Part shown: in pieces, positions 23,520 to 36,691 of the stretch
Layout: the number at the start of each line of letters is the position of its first letter
Numbering within the stretch: the stretch's first letter is position 1
DNA from: Tubiluchus corallicola
Lineage: Eukaryota > Priapulida > Priapulimorpha > Priapulimorphida > Tubiluchidae
Direction: 5' to 3'
DNA length: 64,000 bases
NCBI GenBank assembly: GCA_030141605.1
Contig: JAQGDQ010000439.1
Span: 130,001-194,000 of the forward strand
Program-made: the position numbers and the translations under genes
Notes under the pieces: model-generated
The model's database searches: none
Told to the model about the DNA's origin: nothing
Seen by the model: only the letters and a program-made list of their open reading frames with translations

Positions 23520-26025
23520 TGCAGGTAGTACACAGATGAAAATACGTATTATTATGATAAACACACAGCAGCACACAAAGCCATCACTAACGCAGTGGAG
23601 TTCACACCCACAACAGCTGACACAGCAACTATAACAAAAATTATTAAGTGCTAACATTCTACTGCTGTAGCGAAAACACCAAAATCAAGTAGACTCAAAA
23701 TTTTATGGGCAATTAAAACTAGTTTTTGAAGCATGAGTCCATTCAAGGCGCGTCATATAAGAGATTTTATACACCTGAGGAATAAAAAGCAGTTCTTAAA
23801 TCAAAATACAGTAGCTGGCATATTGATTTTCATATTAAAATCAGCAATTTTTAAAAAATGAACTCGTCAAGGCAGTATGCCAAATTAGAGGCCATTTTCC
23901 TAGGCCCCCAAACAGTCTGAATTGTTCAACTTCAGCATAATTAGTTACAGTCATGCACTGATCAGTTTTCTGGTGAGCAGAATTTGGTACTCACCTGTAT
24001 GGAAAAGACTGATAAACGGTAAATATGGTCTAACTAGTGAAGAAGCTAGCCACTTTGCAGAAAAAATATTTAACCTCCCCTAAAAAGCTGTAGAAATATG
24101 CTGAGCCCTCAATAAAAAATGAAATAAGTTCAAAAACAAATCTCAGCAAAATCTCAGCATAGGACATTCCACAAGTCACAGCCAGTTTCAATTGCTGCTA
24201 CACATTTTCAGCTTTTTTATTGAACAGTGATGGGTGAACAAAAATGTTTTCAAGTTTTAGAGTCACTTGCATAAAAACTCCTAATACGAAATTTAAGTTA
24301 ACAATAGAGTACTTTGTAATAAACGGGATGAAACTAAGTTGATGTACTGCTAATTGCAAGCATTCTTACAACAGAATATTCCTGATGTTTATACACATTA
24401 ATGTGTTTACTTCTCTCCCTCCCTCCCACACTTACTGTGTATAGTGGCAGATAGCTAGTGTCCCAGGGTGCCTACAAAAGTATCTTCATAGCACATCATG
24501 AAATACTTGTGGTGGGTTTATGGTTACTTTGTATGGCAGAAGTTTTGAGTGCAAAATAAATGCCTTTAAAAAGACTGATTGGACTTAATGGTGACTATGA
24601 AATCCAATATTGCATTTTGGCACACCTCTAAGTCTTAACCCAGGCTGGCGGAGAGTTAGCAGTACAAAAACATGGCTGCGTTCTCACCAAAACAACGATA
24701 TTATAATAAACATTGCATTTTGCATTTTAAATTAAAATATACTTTACGTGATTGCATTAGGTAAGTGTATGAACGAACATGACGTCATTTGCAGAAGGCT
24801 GACCAGGATTTGGGTTTCAGCCGCTTTTCCGCTAACCTCAAACCTGACTAAATGTAGCCAGATGAACAGCATTGCATAAGATTAATGATAAAGAAAACAC
24901 TGAACATCTTTTCTAAGACAAACTGCATAAGCATACGCAACATAATATTTATGGAATCAGAACAACAACATTGCTAATGATTAATAAAGGCTGTATATAA
25001 TTGCTGCATAAGATTCATGCTAAATAAGGTCAAATTCAACAGAAACATCCTTACATTTTCACAATTTCAATGCAAAAACATTCAATAGTCTTCAATATCT
25101 AGACCTAAAATGAATAATATCAGGTGTCCCCTATCTGACGTATCAAAACTCGATCAGTATAAGCATTCTCAACAAAAATTTTTCTCTGCTATAACTAATC
25201 CTTGCAAAACTACTAGATTAATCGAATTAATCGTGATTACAACCATGTGTAAATCGATATAATCGATGATTGAAGAGTAATCCAGTTAATCAAAACCAAA
25301 ATATACCTGTATATATACCTATAAAAATAGTTTGCGAGTACGAAAATGGTAGCCAGCGACAAAAGCCATGAAAAAGTTTACAGGCTATATCTCAGTACTG
25401 CAATGTTTGAAAATTATGGCAAAACACTAAAAAACTGACGCAAAAGATTAACTGTGATATCAAATTATAAGAACAAGATTGCTGTGGTAATTAGAAAATT
25501 TCAAAATCGCCCATTGCTAATCATGTGTAATGAATTTGTAATACATGGCAGAAGACAAATTATGAAAAGATTGACGAGTGAGATTTGAATGATAAGCCTG
25601 TTTTGGTGACTTCGTTTGGAAAATTGGAAAGTGCATAGGTCATAATTTTTATTTATCTTAACACACATTACAAACCGTTGCACAAGTATGACTATGAGTT
25701 TTTTTTAGCACAATTGAATTACACAAGGCAAAATTTAATTTTGTACAATTTACATGAAGTGAGCAAACAAAAACACAGAATTATCATAATTATAATCAGA
25801 TGAAGCTACAGGTAGTCAATTACAAATAAATCAGAATAATTAATGTAATCACCATAATTACCTTTATTCTATTACAGCACTATACTATAGAATAAACCAC
25901 ATTTCTGAAAATTTATCATAATTAGGCCTACACACGTCGAACTGCGTCCTTCGAGTGAATTAACATAAAATTTTAAATTTCTTGTATACCCCTGCATTAA
26001 ATGTCACTAACGAGTGATTACTTAC
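23520..26025 (-). other. Probable first (5' UTR) intron of adducin
   Basis: The 2.5-kb stretch joins the strong minus-strand donor ACTTG|GTAAGT at 26026 to the acceptor at 23505. It has no coding frame of note. About 25220-25280 is rich in ATTAATCG-type motifs and may be a worn MITE. Confidence 0.45.
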
Positions 26026-26260
26026 CAAGTTAGTCAGCCAAGAATAATATTAGCTTTCGCAAATTTTATCATAAAACTGCATAAAATTAACACTCAACAC
26101 ACCATTCCCTGAAAAACAAGGTCGCCGGGCGAGGCTGCCACTAGATGGCACTTTATGAAGTATGACGTCACGAAGCCATGATTGTCAACTTACTGGAATG
26201 GCGCACCGTTAAAAATTCGACTAAATTCGTTTATCACCAGAATTGTCTGCGGTAACTGAC
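26026..26260 (-). promoter_or_regulatory. Probable adducin promoter and non-coding first exon
   Basis: The donor ACTTG|GTAAGTAA ends the presumed non-coding exon at 26026. Upstream (26120-26210) is a locally GC-richer patch with CCACTAGATGGCA at 26138-26150, a perfect match to the CTCF core consensus CCASYAGRKGGC, and the CRE palindrome TGACGTCA at 26163-26170. TGACGTCA also occurs near 3206, 24780 and 28006, so by itself it is not distinctive. The transcription start is inferred, not seen. Confidence 0.4.
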
Positions 26261-26699
26261 CCAAAGAACTTTAGTAATGTATAGCTCATTTTAACTACTA
26301 ACCCCCTTCGTGTAGTCGTGTAGTTAGAAGAACAATTCTATAATTAAATTTGTAGTTTATTCATAAAGCAGAGAGTTTGGCATAAAAGTAACTACAAACA
26401 TGCAGTTAATTATAACTATTAAAACTTTTCTATAACAAAACAAACAAAAAGCAGTTAGGCCTAGCGTAATGTTGCTATTTCTATAATTAAATTTTACAGT
26501 GCTTAGAATTGTATTTTGTCAAGCTACTAGGTATGTGAAGCCATGTTTCACCATCATTACAATCATTTTTATTTGCAGTGTTTGCAAACGCTTTAAAGCT
26601 TTAAAATTATTGCTTAAACTTTTTAACATAACTCTTTATAAATTTTGTCTAGTATCAATTATTTACCTTCAAGTTATATGACTCCATGTCAGTGCTGCC

Positions 26700-29600
26700 A
26701 CCTGTCGAGCGATTTTGTTACAATCTAAGTTGTAACATGTTGTGATTTTGTTGAATTTAAAAGAGAAGCCCGTTCAGTCAGTCAGGTGCATCGAATTACG
26801 TAACCTGCTTTCTGAACTGGAAGCGACTTGTATGCAACATGTTGAAAAATGTAGAAAAATGGCCGCTTGCAGATGCTCAGTTCAGAACTTTTAAGTATCT
26901 TTATGCCAAAACATGAAAGTCCGGTTTATCAAATGGCTTGGTGACAAGCATCGTGCTGAGCTGGAGGTCGTTCTATGCAAACGAACTGTTAGTGAGTCAA
27001 GTTCATTATAATTATGCTTGTTTCCTGGATTAACATATTAAGTGCACGTCTGCTGTTGTTATTAGCAACCTTCTCATTATGGCAGATTTGTATAATCTGA
27101 AGATTGCTACTACGATATTTTCAATAATAATTGACTAAAATATTAAGTTCATAGTTAAAATGTTTACTCTGCATTTTAAACTTCGGTACAGATTAAAGTA
27201 ACAACTTTAGGAGAGGGCGCCAGTACCTAGCGTCTTAGTTAGCGCATCAGCAGATCACAAGCTCTCTGCTGTAAACCAGAAACGTATGCAAGACCTGACT
27301 AAACCACCCTGACAGGCACAAACCGTAACTGGACTACACCAGGTGATCATAAGAATTAATAATGAGTAGCTCATAATATGAGTTGGGGTGTTTAATGAAT
27401 AGTTGTGTTGGTGTTAGTTTTTTGTTTAAGAATAAAACTTATTTTTCAAAGGTATTTATGCTCATTTATCAGGGCTAACACATAAACGACATTGTAGATC
27501 GAATTTAAATGGAGAAAATAGCATGTAAGTTTATTGAAGATGAACGTCAATATATATGGGTGGATCATGACAAGCGAGTTATAATGCACGATTATTGGTC
27601 GGTAAACATAAAATATTCATCATGGCTTCATCTCTTAACACGCGAAGCGATGCAGTATCTTATAAACTTAGTTTGAACCGTTTTTCTCGACCTAGTTTTC
27701 CTCAGTGTGTAACCAATGTTTTTCGTCTGCTATTTAATGAAGCCCATCAGCGACTTTCAGCCCGTGAGCCCTGAGTATCTATAATATGCAAATCTTTTGG
27801 ACTTTCGGATGTAGTCCATGGGATACTTCTTCTGACAGAGGGACACAACTTTTTTTATTCTCAATATTTTAATAGAGCAAATTTTGATTTCTCCTCTCTT
27901 TATAAGTAAAAACGACAAAATCATTGCACATTGTAATTAACTGTTTAAGTCAAAGTCTAAAAGCCAGCTCTCGATTTCTGCTAGCAACCAGCATCTTGTC
28001 TCCGTGACGTCAGCAGCTCTCAGTTCCACTATCGCATTTTCCACGATATTAGTAGCTGCTTTTCCATAGCTTGAGCCACCACCTTACCTTACACCTAAGG
28101 AAACTTATTTTTTACAAAGTAATAGGCATGATAAATTCTAACATTTAATCAACCTAACTTATAATAAGATCAATCATTAGTTATGCAACTTATCCCACCT
28201 TGTTTTGAAGAAATAGACAATTAAGTTTCACTTCAATTATTAAAAATGATCTTTAAACAATAATCTAGATCAAAAAAATTAAACCAGGTTCTCGACTATT
28301 ACTCTTGTCTAGACATCATGACATGTACAGTTATTAAAAAAAATTCGCAGAGTTTTCTAGTTTAACAATAAATTCAAAGTTCTATCTCGGCTAACTGCAT
28401 TATTAAATACTTGCATTTAGTTCTGTTTCTATATTTTTTATAAAACTCCCTTTTACGATCTTTAAACGCAATATTTGATCGTGCTGCCCTCTACTAACGA
28501 CGCAAGTAGTTACGTTATGTTGACATTACTGCAGCAAAAATCATTTTCACTTAAGCCAAAATTACATTTATTGTTTCATATTAACGCTTATATCAAAATT
28601 ATAATATTTTCTGAAAAATTATAATCTCTATTCCATAATACGTTAATTAGTCTTTCAATCGTTTGTATCGTTTAATACGTTAATGCTAAGTAAATCTCAA
28701 AATATGCATCTCCGGCTTGTACCAAATTTTCAAAATAAATACGAGGATCATTCACATTTTTATACTAATCAATGTCAATCATCAAAATATCATATTGATG
28801 ATCATAACCCACATTTTTTTCTTTTTGACGAATCTCGTTGTCCACAGTATAAGTAATAAAGAACAGTCACCGATGGTAGTACTATAGCCTGAAATTAACC
28901 CCGACAAAGTAGCAGAATAATTATTGTAGCAAAGCTAAAACTAAAAACTGACCTAGGCCGTACTATATGCTCGCAGAATAGCATGCTTATCTGAAAGTTA
29001 ACTAAAATTAATAATGTACATTGTATGTAAAGTACATGTATAATAGTGCGAGTTAAAGCCATGAAGCACTTGTTACTAATAGGGGTGATCATCGAACGTT
29101 CGAATTTGATTGAAACCTAAAATTATAAATCTGAATAATTCGGCAGTTCATCTGCACACGTTCTTTATCATTAACTCTTTGAACTCCGAACGTTTGAAAC
29201 ATTATGCACTCAGCACAATTTAGCAGCGATTATTGTGCAAAATTTGTGCCCAAATTACTAACGTTTTATGGCAGAATAAAATAAAGTAATATGTAAGCAT
29301 CTTTGTGAGAGCGCTTGCTATTAATCATTCGAATACTTTTCGAAAATCCTTAAAATTTATTTGAATTTGATTCAAATTGGAAATCTCGAAATTAGTTTGG
29401 TTCGAGTTCGAAATTCACAAATTCGATTCGATGCGATTTCGCTTTCTGGCAGAGCGGAACTTCTGAGTGAACTGTAGAAGTTTTGCTAACACATGATGCC
29501 TTCACGGCGTTCACAAAGTCCGCCAGTTTACGCCACTTTTTCAAATATGCATCCACCAGGTTCATTTGGCGGGAACTAAGAAATATTTAAATTTCTTTTG

Positions 29601-32513
29601 CATTTTAGGAAGGTTTTTTTATTAGCACTGTGCAGTTTATTGTTTGCATTATTGTTTAATCTGAAACAAATATCAGCTTTTAGAAAAAGTATTTCAAAAA
29701 AAGAAATCACAAAAAAGTTACTTACAAACAATAGGACTATAAACTAGCAAGAAGCGTCTCACTTAATTTAATTCAAAACATAAATCCTCATAATATCAAT
29801 ATATTATGTAGTTATACAAAAGTTTTTATAATTAATGGTAATTAAAGTACTATAATATAGTATTCACATCAAAGCTTTTCTTTATGCACTTAACACATTT
29901 CACTAAATTTCACATTTGCACGTCTAGCATGCTCATACTAACAGAACCATATGACTGACCAGTCAATAAAATTCAGAATTAACAGAAGCCAGGTACCCAA
30001 CTACAGCACGGTTTTCACACGCATTTATTTTGTGATACTTTTAACATTTTTCATTATATTAAAATACAGTGAATGTTGTTCGAGGGTTGGTTTTTCCTTT
30101 AGTTTGATTCTCCGTCATACCCTTCAAGACTGCATGCTGTGCGAGTTGCGTGAGGCTTCCGCACTAATTACTGAGGGCATGATAGATTCTCAATTAATAA
30201 CATGAGTAATACCTTGATGCAATAAAATTTTCTGTTCTACTCACGTTGGTCTGTACCTCCTACCAAAAGTTCACAATGTTACAACATCTTGACGACTTTT
30301 GGGAATATTCATTTAATTGTCTGTGAAAATCATTTATTTACAAGTTAAAACAATGCACACATATTAACATGAGACTTAGTCATCTTTTAGATTATTTCAC
30401 AAAAACAGCAGGAATCGAGTTTCGAGATCCTACAATAAAATATTTTTCGAGGCATTTTCAAAAATGTTGTGGGAGTGATGTGTTTGCCGGGTTAGTGTTT
30501 GAAATAAAATCTCAGACCCGGTTATGCATTGTTTGGTTCATAAGGAAGCTTTTTAAACCACCTGAGATCGAATTACTTCGGCAAAATACAAAGTTCGGCA
30601 CACCACTAGATACCAGTTCTACAAATTATTGTCTGAAGCCATTGATGGAGAAAACTTTAAAGCACGACATTACTGAAATTTAATGCTCAAACTATTATAA
30701 TAAAAACAACCATGTTTTAACGTTACAGAATTTTCCAGTGATATGCAGTGCCACAGCCATTTCCAAAAAAGGTTGTGTGCATATATTCAGGACTGATCTT
30801 GTAGCTGAAAGTTCTTTGGTCGTTAAAATTCTTAATAAAAATTTTAACAATTTTACGACTTTCGAATTTTTTGGTTGCTAAAATCAGTTCCTGACTTGTG
30901 AGGTGTTTCAGCCCGTGCTGCTGGTCTGCTTCTAAAAACAAAAATAAACTTTCAGTGTTCCGCACCCAGAATTCTATAAGTTTCATTTCCATCTTAGTAA
31001 AGCGGTCGTGCGCTGAACACCGTATCTCACAATTAGTTATATACTGCTAAACGGATTTCCCAGATTGCTTATAGTATTCTTTTACAAATAAATAGCACAG
31101 TGGCAATTACTGTAACAGATCTACAGAGTACGTGTCTGTTATGTTTACTTGAACTGACTATTGACTTTTTGCGGGCAGACTGCTTTTATTTCGGATGTCT
31201 GCCTGGCCATTGTTTGTAATAGACGGCATGAGAATGCGACAATGTTGAAAGCGTCTACGGCACTGTGTCAGCACATCTTTTAGTTTTAAGTTAGGTAGGT
31301 CTATTCTTGGTAATATTGCCGGACATCATCCCTGTTTCGGGTTTCGTTCGAATCATAGATTGGTCACATAATGACAAAGCATTAACAGAGTAAACTTTTG
31401 TCTGACTTTTTAACTAACACCGAAATAATCGTTAACAAAGCTTTTGGAGCTGTTTGGCTTTGAGGTTTAACTGGTAAACAAATTGATCAGAATATTTACG
31501 TTCATTTCATGTGCTGGCTCAACGCCCTTTGTCACTAGGTAAATTGCGAAAAATAGCTTTTATTTTGCTATAACAATTGCTGTTGTCCTAGTTGTCTAGG
31601 TGCTATTAGCTTTTTTCCACATAAGAAAAGTTTTCTGCACTGCTTATATTGTTAAATAATCGTTTGCAGGCCGCAGCCAGTTTAATTCATTCTCCTTCCT
31701 TATCATATTGCTAATTTATTTTTACCTTTCTTGTTCGTGATGACACTTGTTTGATTTCTTCTATAGGGCTAATTATTTTCATCTAAGTAACGGATTTTCT
31801 GTGAACTACAGTTTACTAGTTTTCATCTTCACCTATAACTTAGACTTCCACGTATCATCCACACAACTTTCATGTAGGTTTGAGACTTATTTCTGCTATA
31901 CCTTGTAGAGCATTTATTTTGTGAAGCTTCAGCACAATAGCTTGCCATTGACGCCTTACAACCTAGACCTATAATTCATGGTTGGTTGGGTTAACTGACC
32001 TAAATGTTGTGGTTAACTCATTCGATTTACAACTTTCAAAACCACACTAATAGATAGCCATGGCATTTTAGTAAATCCCCAGAATCATTTTTTCGGTCGC
32101 TGTCCCATGTATTGATCCAGGCTGTAATTAGTAAGCATTTGCTCCTGAGCACACAATCCATGCGGCATGAAGGAATTTTATCACACCAGCTTCCCTAACG
32201 CCATAAAGTGGCAAGTGACATTTCATGAACAATGATTGCTTAAATTGTTTCATTAATCCTTTTTGCTAATTTATTAATCATAAATTAATATCACATATAG
32301 GTGGCAAATAAAGTGTTGCCACTTTCCTTAAAATAAGAAAGTTTACATACTTTTCTTATGGGCAGATTCATTTTCACTTGTATAATCATTCTTTTTTGAA
32401 CTTTATTTTAAACATTGTTTATACACTAAGTTTGTACTTTAGAAAAAGGAAGAAATGCACAAGTTCAAAAAATCAGTGATGTTGATGTTCATGTTATTTT
32501 TGCTTTTGTTTAG
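26700..32513. other. Gene-poor spacer, holding the 5' side of the NUDT19 gene
   Basis: I find no supported gene. Frames at 30369-30683 (+) and 30723-30992 (-) look like nothing known. A stretch at about 29080-29440 is dense in TTCGAA/GATTCG motifs and is probably a degraded MITE. The 3' end must contain the 5' UTR exon(s) of NUDT19, because an acceptor (TTTTGTTTAG) ends at 32513, but the donor exon was not identified. Confidence 0.5.
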
Positions 32514-32515
32514 GT

Positions 32516-33607
32516 ATGAAACATTGGAAGAATTCGGCCTCCATTATTCTGGTGGCTGGAAAGCACATCACAAGTGCAGCATCGATTCCGGTCAAACAGC
32601 ACAGCCAGATCATTGGTAGGCGGCATTTCAACTATGAAGTTTTGATGCTTAAGCGTAGTAGCAGAAGCTCAGCTTTTGCCAGTGTTCATGTTTTTCCTGG
32701 TGGTGTATTAGATAGGGCTGATTATAGCAATGACTGGCTAGGTGTGCTCGATAAGAAAGAGTTTTCCGCATTTATGCTTGAGGAGAATCGTCCAGAAGCA
32801 CTGCTTTATGAATCAAAAACGAGCATCCCGCCAGATGTGGCCTTTAGGATTTGTGCGATTCGCGAAACGTTTGAGGAAACTGGGATCCTTATAACCAAGC
32901 CCATGGGTGCTGAAAATAAACTTTTGGTATCCACGTACAGTATTAGTAAATCTGAAAGTGACAAATGGCGAAAGAAGGTAGCAGGAGATGCCAAGGAGTT
33001 TCTGAATTTATGTAAACACCATAACATGATACCAAATATTGGTTCACTATCTGAGTGGTCGAACTGGCTTACACCATCTTTCGTACAGGGCAAAAGATTC
33101 GATACGATGTTTTATTTAGTATGCATGGATACTGTCATTGATATAGAGCATGATGAATGTGAAATCGATCACTCGGAGTGGTATACACCGACAGGCATTC
33201 TCCGAGGTCACAGAAATGGTTATTTGCTTTTGATTCCACCACAGTTTTATGAACTTTCTAGACTCGTCAATTTTCATGATTTGGCAGAGCTGAGAAAATT
33301 TGCCCAGGCTCGTCAAAATAAAGGTGCAATTCGTTTCTATCCAATTTTTTATAAGTTTGCTGATGGAGCATGCTCTATTTATCCTGGAGATGATCTTTAT
33401 CCTAAATTGCCTGACTTTGTGCAACAAGGGGAGTTTTCCTCAAGCTTGTCAGTCAGTGAATCGGCTTCAGAGTCTGTACATTTGAACAGGACTTTATGGC
33501 CGACTCAAAGCAAGTGTCTTCCTGTATGTAACGTAGATTGTTGCGGTCATGTCAATCCACCTTCAGATTTAGATGGATTGTTGAATCTAGAGGAATCTAA
33601 ATTATAA
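32516..33607 (+). CDS. NUDT19: NUDT19-type Nudix hydrolase (peroxisomal acyl-CoA diphosphatase)
   Basis: The frame encodes 363 residues in one exon. NUDT19 family enzymes split CoA and acyl-CoA into phosphopantetheine products and 3',5'-ADP in peroxisomes. The N-terminus WKNSASIILVAGK aligns with the family start, supporting this ATG, which lies 2 nt after a splice acceptor (so a 5' UTR intron exists). HVFPGGVLDRAD (58-69) is the first half of the Nudix region and RICAIRETFEETGILI (111-126) the REUXEEXGU half, with Glu117, Glu120 and Glu121 available for Mg binding. About 50 residues separate the conserved Gly from the REUXEE part, an insertion I recall as typical of NUDT19. Further family blocks are SEWSNWLTP (183-191), KRFDTMFYLV and PPQFYEL. 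The protein ends ESKL, giving the canonical PTS1 tripeptide SKL. Confidence 0.95.
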   Translation: MKHWKNSASIILVAGKHITSAASIPVKQHSQIIGRRHFNYEVLMLKRSSRSSAFASVHVFPGGVLDRADYSNDWLGVLDKKEFSAFMLEENRPEALLYESKTSIPPDVAFRICAIRETFEETGILITKPMGAENKLLVSTYSISKSESDKWRKKVAGDAKEFLNLCKHHNMIPNIGSLSEWSNWLTPSFVQGKRFDTMFYLVCMDTVIDIEHDECEIDHSEWYTPTGILRGHRNGYLLLIPPQFYELSRLVNFHDLAELRKFAQARQNKGAIRFYPIFYKFADGACSIYPGDDLYPKLPDFVQQGEFSSSLSVSESASESVHLNRTLWPTQSKCLPVCNVDCCGHVNPPSDLDGLLNLEESKL

Positions 33608-33814
33608 CTACCAAATTACTATCGTAATAATTAAGATTTTGTGTGCAATTTGCTGTATATTTAATTTTGATTTGTTTTCTATTTGTTGAAGTGTTTAATC
33701 AAGCATGTTTTATGAATTCATTTTATCTGAATGTTACATTTCTCTAATAATTTACATCATGATTGGCACTTAACAATTTTTTAAGATAGTGTTGATATGT
33801 TACAATATTTAATT

Positions 33815-33820
33815 AATAAA
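33815..33820 (+). promoter_or_regulatory. Likely NUDT19 polyadenylation signal
   Basis: AATAAA about 210 bases after the stop codon, followed by T-rich sequence. Other AT-rich candidates follow, so its use is inferred. Confidence 0.4.
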
Positions 33821-33829
33821 TCGATCTTT

Positions 33830-36491
33830 TAATTGTGACCTTAATTAGTTAAAACTTGTTTTGAAATTAAAGTTGCGTTATGTGACAAATTATGTATGCC
33901 AAGTTTTTTATTAATTACTTTTTTACTTTTTAACAAGCATTAATACAATTAAACTACCTATATAGACTTGAAATAGATCCTAAAATCAATGATAACACGT
34001 TTTATTTAAATATTGTAGAAAATACTGACTTACTGTTAAGCTGTTTTTCTCGTGTCGTGTTATAAAATAAAACCTCCTGCTAGCTTTTGATGAATGACCA
34101 TTTAATCTCTTGTGTGTTGCTATCATGAGGAAAAAAACTAGAAACATTTATCAAGTTTTTAAAAATATTATTTTTCTGACAAATTCAGTAAGATCAACAA
34201 TTACATGCTGTTGAATCTGCAATGCTCTTTTCTAACCCTGTTTTTTGGCTTTTTGGCCTTCATTTGACACACGATTTATCTTAAAATGGCAATAACTCAG
34301 CCTTGGATAGTATGGAAGACAGACTTGGCACCATTGTGATCATTATATCTTGTGATTAAGTGTGAGCATGTGTAATTTCTTTTAGTGGATTCTCTATGGA
34401 TGGTTTTATGTGGAGTTTTATAAAATCATTCTCCGTCTTGTGATACTAACTGAAAAGATACTAGGTGTTTTTGTTTTTCGTTTGTGGGAGAGAGGTCTAA
34501 AGCCACAGTGTTTGTCTAAACTCAAGCAAAGTATACCCATATTGCCACTTTTATCCCAGGCAGTTTCAGTATCACTAAAGCCTCATGGTAGCCTTAAGTT
34601 GTACTTGTAAAATTGCATCAGTTACTTAATTTGGATAACTATACAAGGCGAAAAAATTGGAAAATAGTATTGTGCAAAGCTAAGAAAATTTAATTTCATC
34701 CAAGTTGGAACCCTGGTGAACAAAAAACCAAGCTGACATATGATTTTGTTGCAAACTGTTCTTTCTTTTTGTATGGAATAAATCGTACAGTAGCCATAAC
34801 TATGATTGAATGATGTGGTTTTGATTTTTACGTTGACTTGTAAAAGAAAGAATTCTATTCGTGTGCTCCTTCATTTTTTGGACTAGTACAAGTTGTGCCT
34901 ATTGGCTGAGTTGTAGTATTACTCTCAAACATAATATTACTTCATTCCACTGGTTAGCAACTGTTCTATTCTGCTGAGCAATTCAAATAGAAAAAATCTG
35001 GCTGTAGATGAAATCATTAGTAACGGGCATGGTGATATTGAAAAATGATATTATGGAGCCAGATAAAATGGTAAATGTAGTATGAAATTAGGTCCGTGCT
35101 GTCTAAATGTAATTAGTAAATTTAATTATTATGTAACTAGCAGAGATATCAAGATCGATAAAAGTCAGTTAAAGATGGCAGTGGATGTGATTTCTGTGTA
35201 ATGAAAAAGTTTGTTGATCTGCCAGCACTTTTTATTATCTCTGACATTTTGACAGAAATGACGCATCAGCTAGTAAAAGTACAAATAAAATTAAGCAATG
35301 ACAAATAGCATTACTGTATTAACTACATAAAAATGAACTTTGGTTTTCTTGCTGGGATGGAATATATTTACATAGTCTATGTAAAATGTTACACATGTGA
35401 AGTACAAATAGTAAAAATGTTAAGTACTATTATGGTGTACAAATTTATGTATGTGGCCGTTTTTCTATAGCAAAGATAAGAGCAGTGCATATACATGCTA
35501 CATTTATATACCAGAACGCCATATCAGTAGGCTTATAGACTCACTGTATCAACCAAAATTTCCTGCCCCTTTTGTTTCTCAAGGCAACTGGCTGAATATA
35601 CTGGCAGAGTAATATATACTAGCAGCCAAAAATTTCCAAGCAACTGAAGCTGACTAAACTTGTCGCGTAAATTCAACAAAAATAGATAAATTGATTTGGA
35701 AAACGCATTCTTAATTAATACTTATACACGGCATATATTAAATAAGGTATACATACTATATATAAGCTAACGTAATTAAGAATATCTTTTAGTCAGTAAT
35801 TTTTTTCGGAGGTAGCCTTGGCGAAATGCGGCAGGATTACCATGCCAAGGTCTCCTCAGTCTAAATTGTGTTTAGTAAACATCAATAATTTGCCGCATTT
35901 ATGTCACTGATTCAAGTGTAAGCCTATATTCAGTATAATTATAAATAAATAAACTTGAAACTTGAATGCGTTTTCTAAATACTATATGTAGCAGTATTTT
36001 TGAACATTACGAAATTTAACAAGCAAGTGTCTTAATTACTCTACAAGCAGTTTGGAATGCATGTTACTGAAATGTTTTAGGAAATAGATTTTTCTGTGAG
36101 TTACGTCATTTTGCCACTTCTAGTATATATTGTTATTTTAATAGGTCTAGATACCCCTAATGGCATGCTTTCGTGATAACTGCAACCCCCCCCCATTAAT
36201 AGCCAACATTACCCGAAAAGGAAATTTCCTTTTCCTGAAAGAGAAAGTCCTGAAATTTCTTTTTCCTGATCTGGTGACTGGAAGCACTATTATCCTCAAT
36301 AGAGTTCTGTGATAACCTCATTGCATTTGATTTATCTCTCGCATCCGTTAGGAACAGTAAAAATTTTTAATGATCAAAGAAATTCATAGAAATATATGAC
36401 ATTCGTCTCTGCATTTGGGTCTTTCATCTTTCAAAAATCTGGACTCTCTGGATTTGGCTGACGTCATTTTCCGCCTCACGTCTGACCAATA
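33830..36491. other. Convergent spacer between NUDT19 and G-alpha
   Basis: No gene is seen. It should contain the G-alpha 3' UTR (- strand) near its right end. At 35820-35970 a short hairpin (CCTTGGC...GCCAAGG) is followed by an A-rich tail with AATAAATAAATAAA, possibly the 3' end of an old retroelement. A run of C lies at 36187-36194. Confidence 0.45.
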
Positions 36492-36691
36492 TTAAAACTG
36501 CTGCGTCTTCTTCAAGTTGATGTCAATAATGATCTGCATGCAGTCTTTTATAATTTGTTTCATGGTACTAGTATCTGTTGCACAGCTAACGTGTGGATAC
36601 ACAGTAGTGTCGGGCGGCTTCCTCTTCAAGAATTCTTCTTTTAAATACTGAGTAACAGCCTGTGGTATGTGTTCTCCTAAAAATAAAGCTC
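36492..36691 (-). CDS. G-alpha last exon (SCATDT box and C-terminal helix)
   Basis: The acceptor TTTTTCACAG is followed by residues 314-379. SCATDT at 349-354 contacts the guanine ring. The C-terminal helix IIIDINLKKTQQF is the receptor-contact part. It has no Cys at position -4, so no pertussis-toxin-type site. Confidence 0.93.

Noticed and set aside
27215-27310. tRNA-like stretch (TAGCGTCTTAGTTAGCGCAT)
   Set aside because: It has an A-box-like stretch but no convincing B box or cloverleaf pairing. At most it is an old SINE scrap.
28000-28020. Additional TGACGTCA sites (also near 3206 and 24780)
   Set aside because: The palindrome recurs by chance in this window. Only the copy next to the CTCF-like site was used, and with low weight.
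30369-30992. Two opposing frames of about 100 and 89 codons
   Set aside because: No domain, splice context or recognisable residues. Likely chance.
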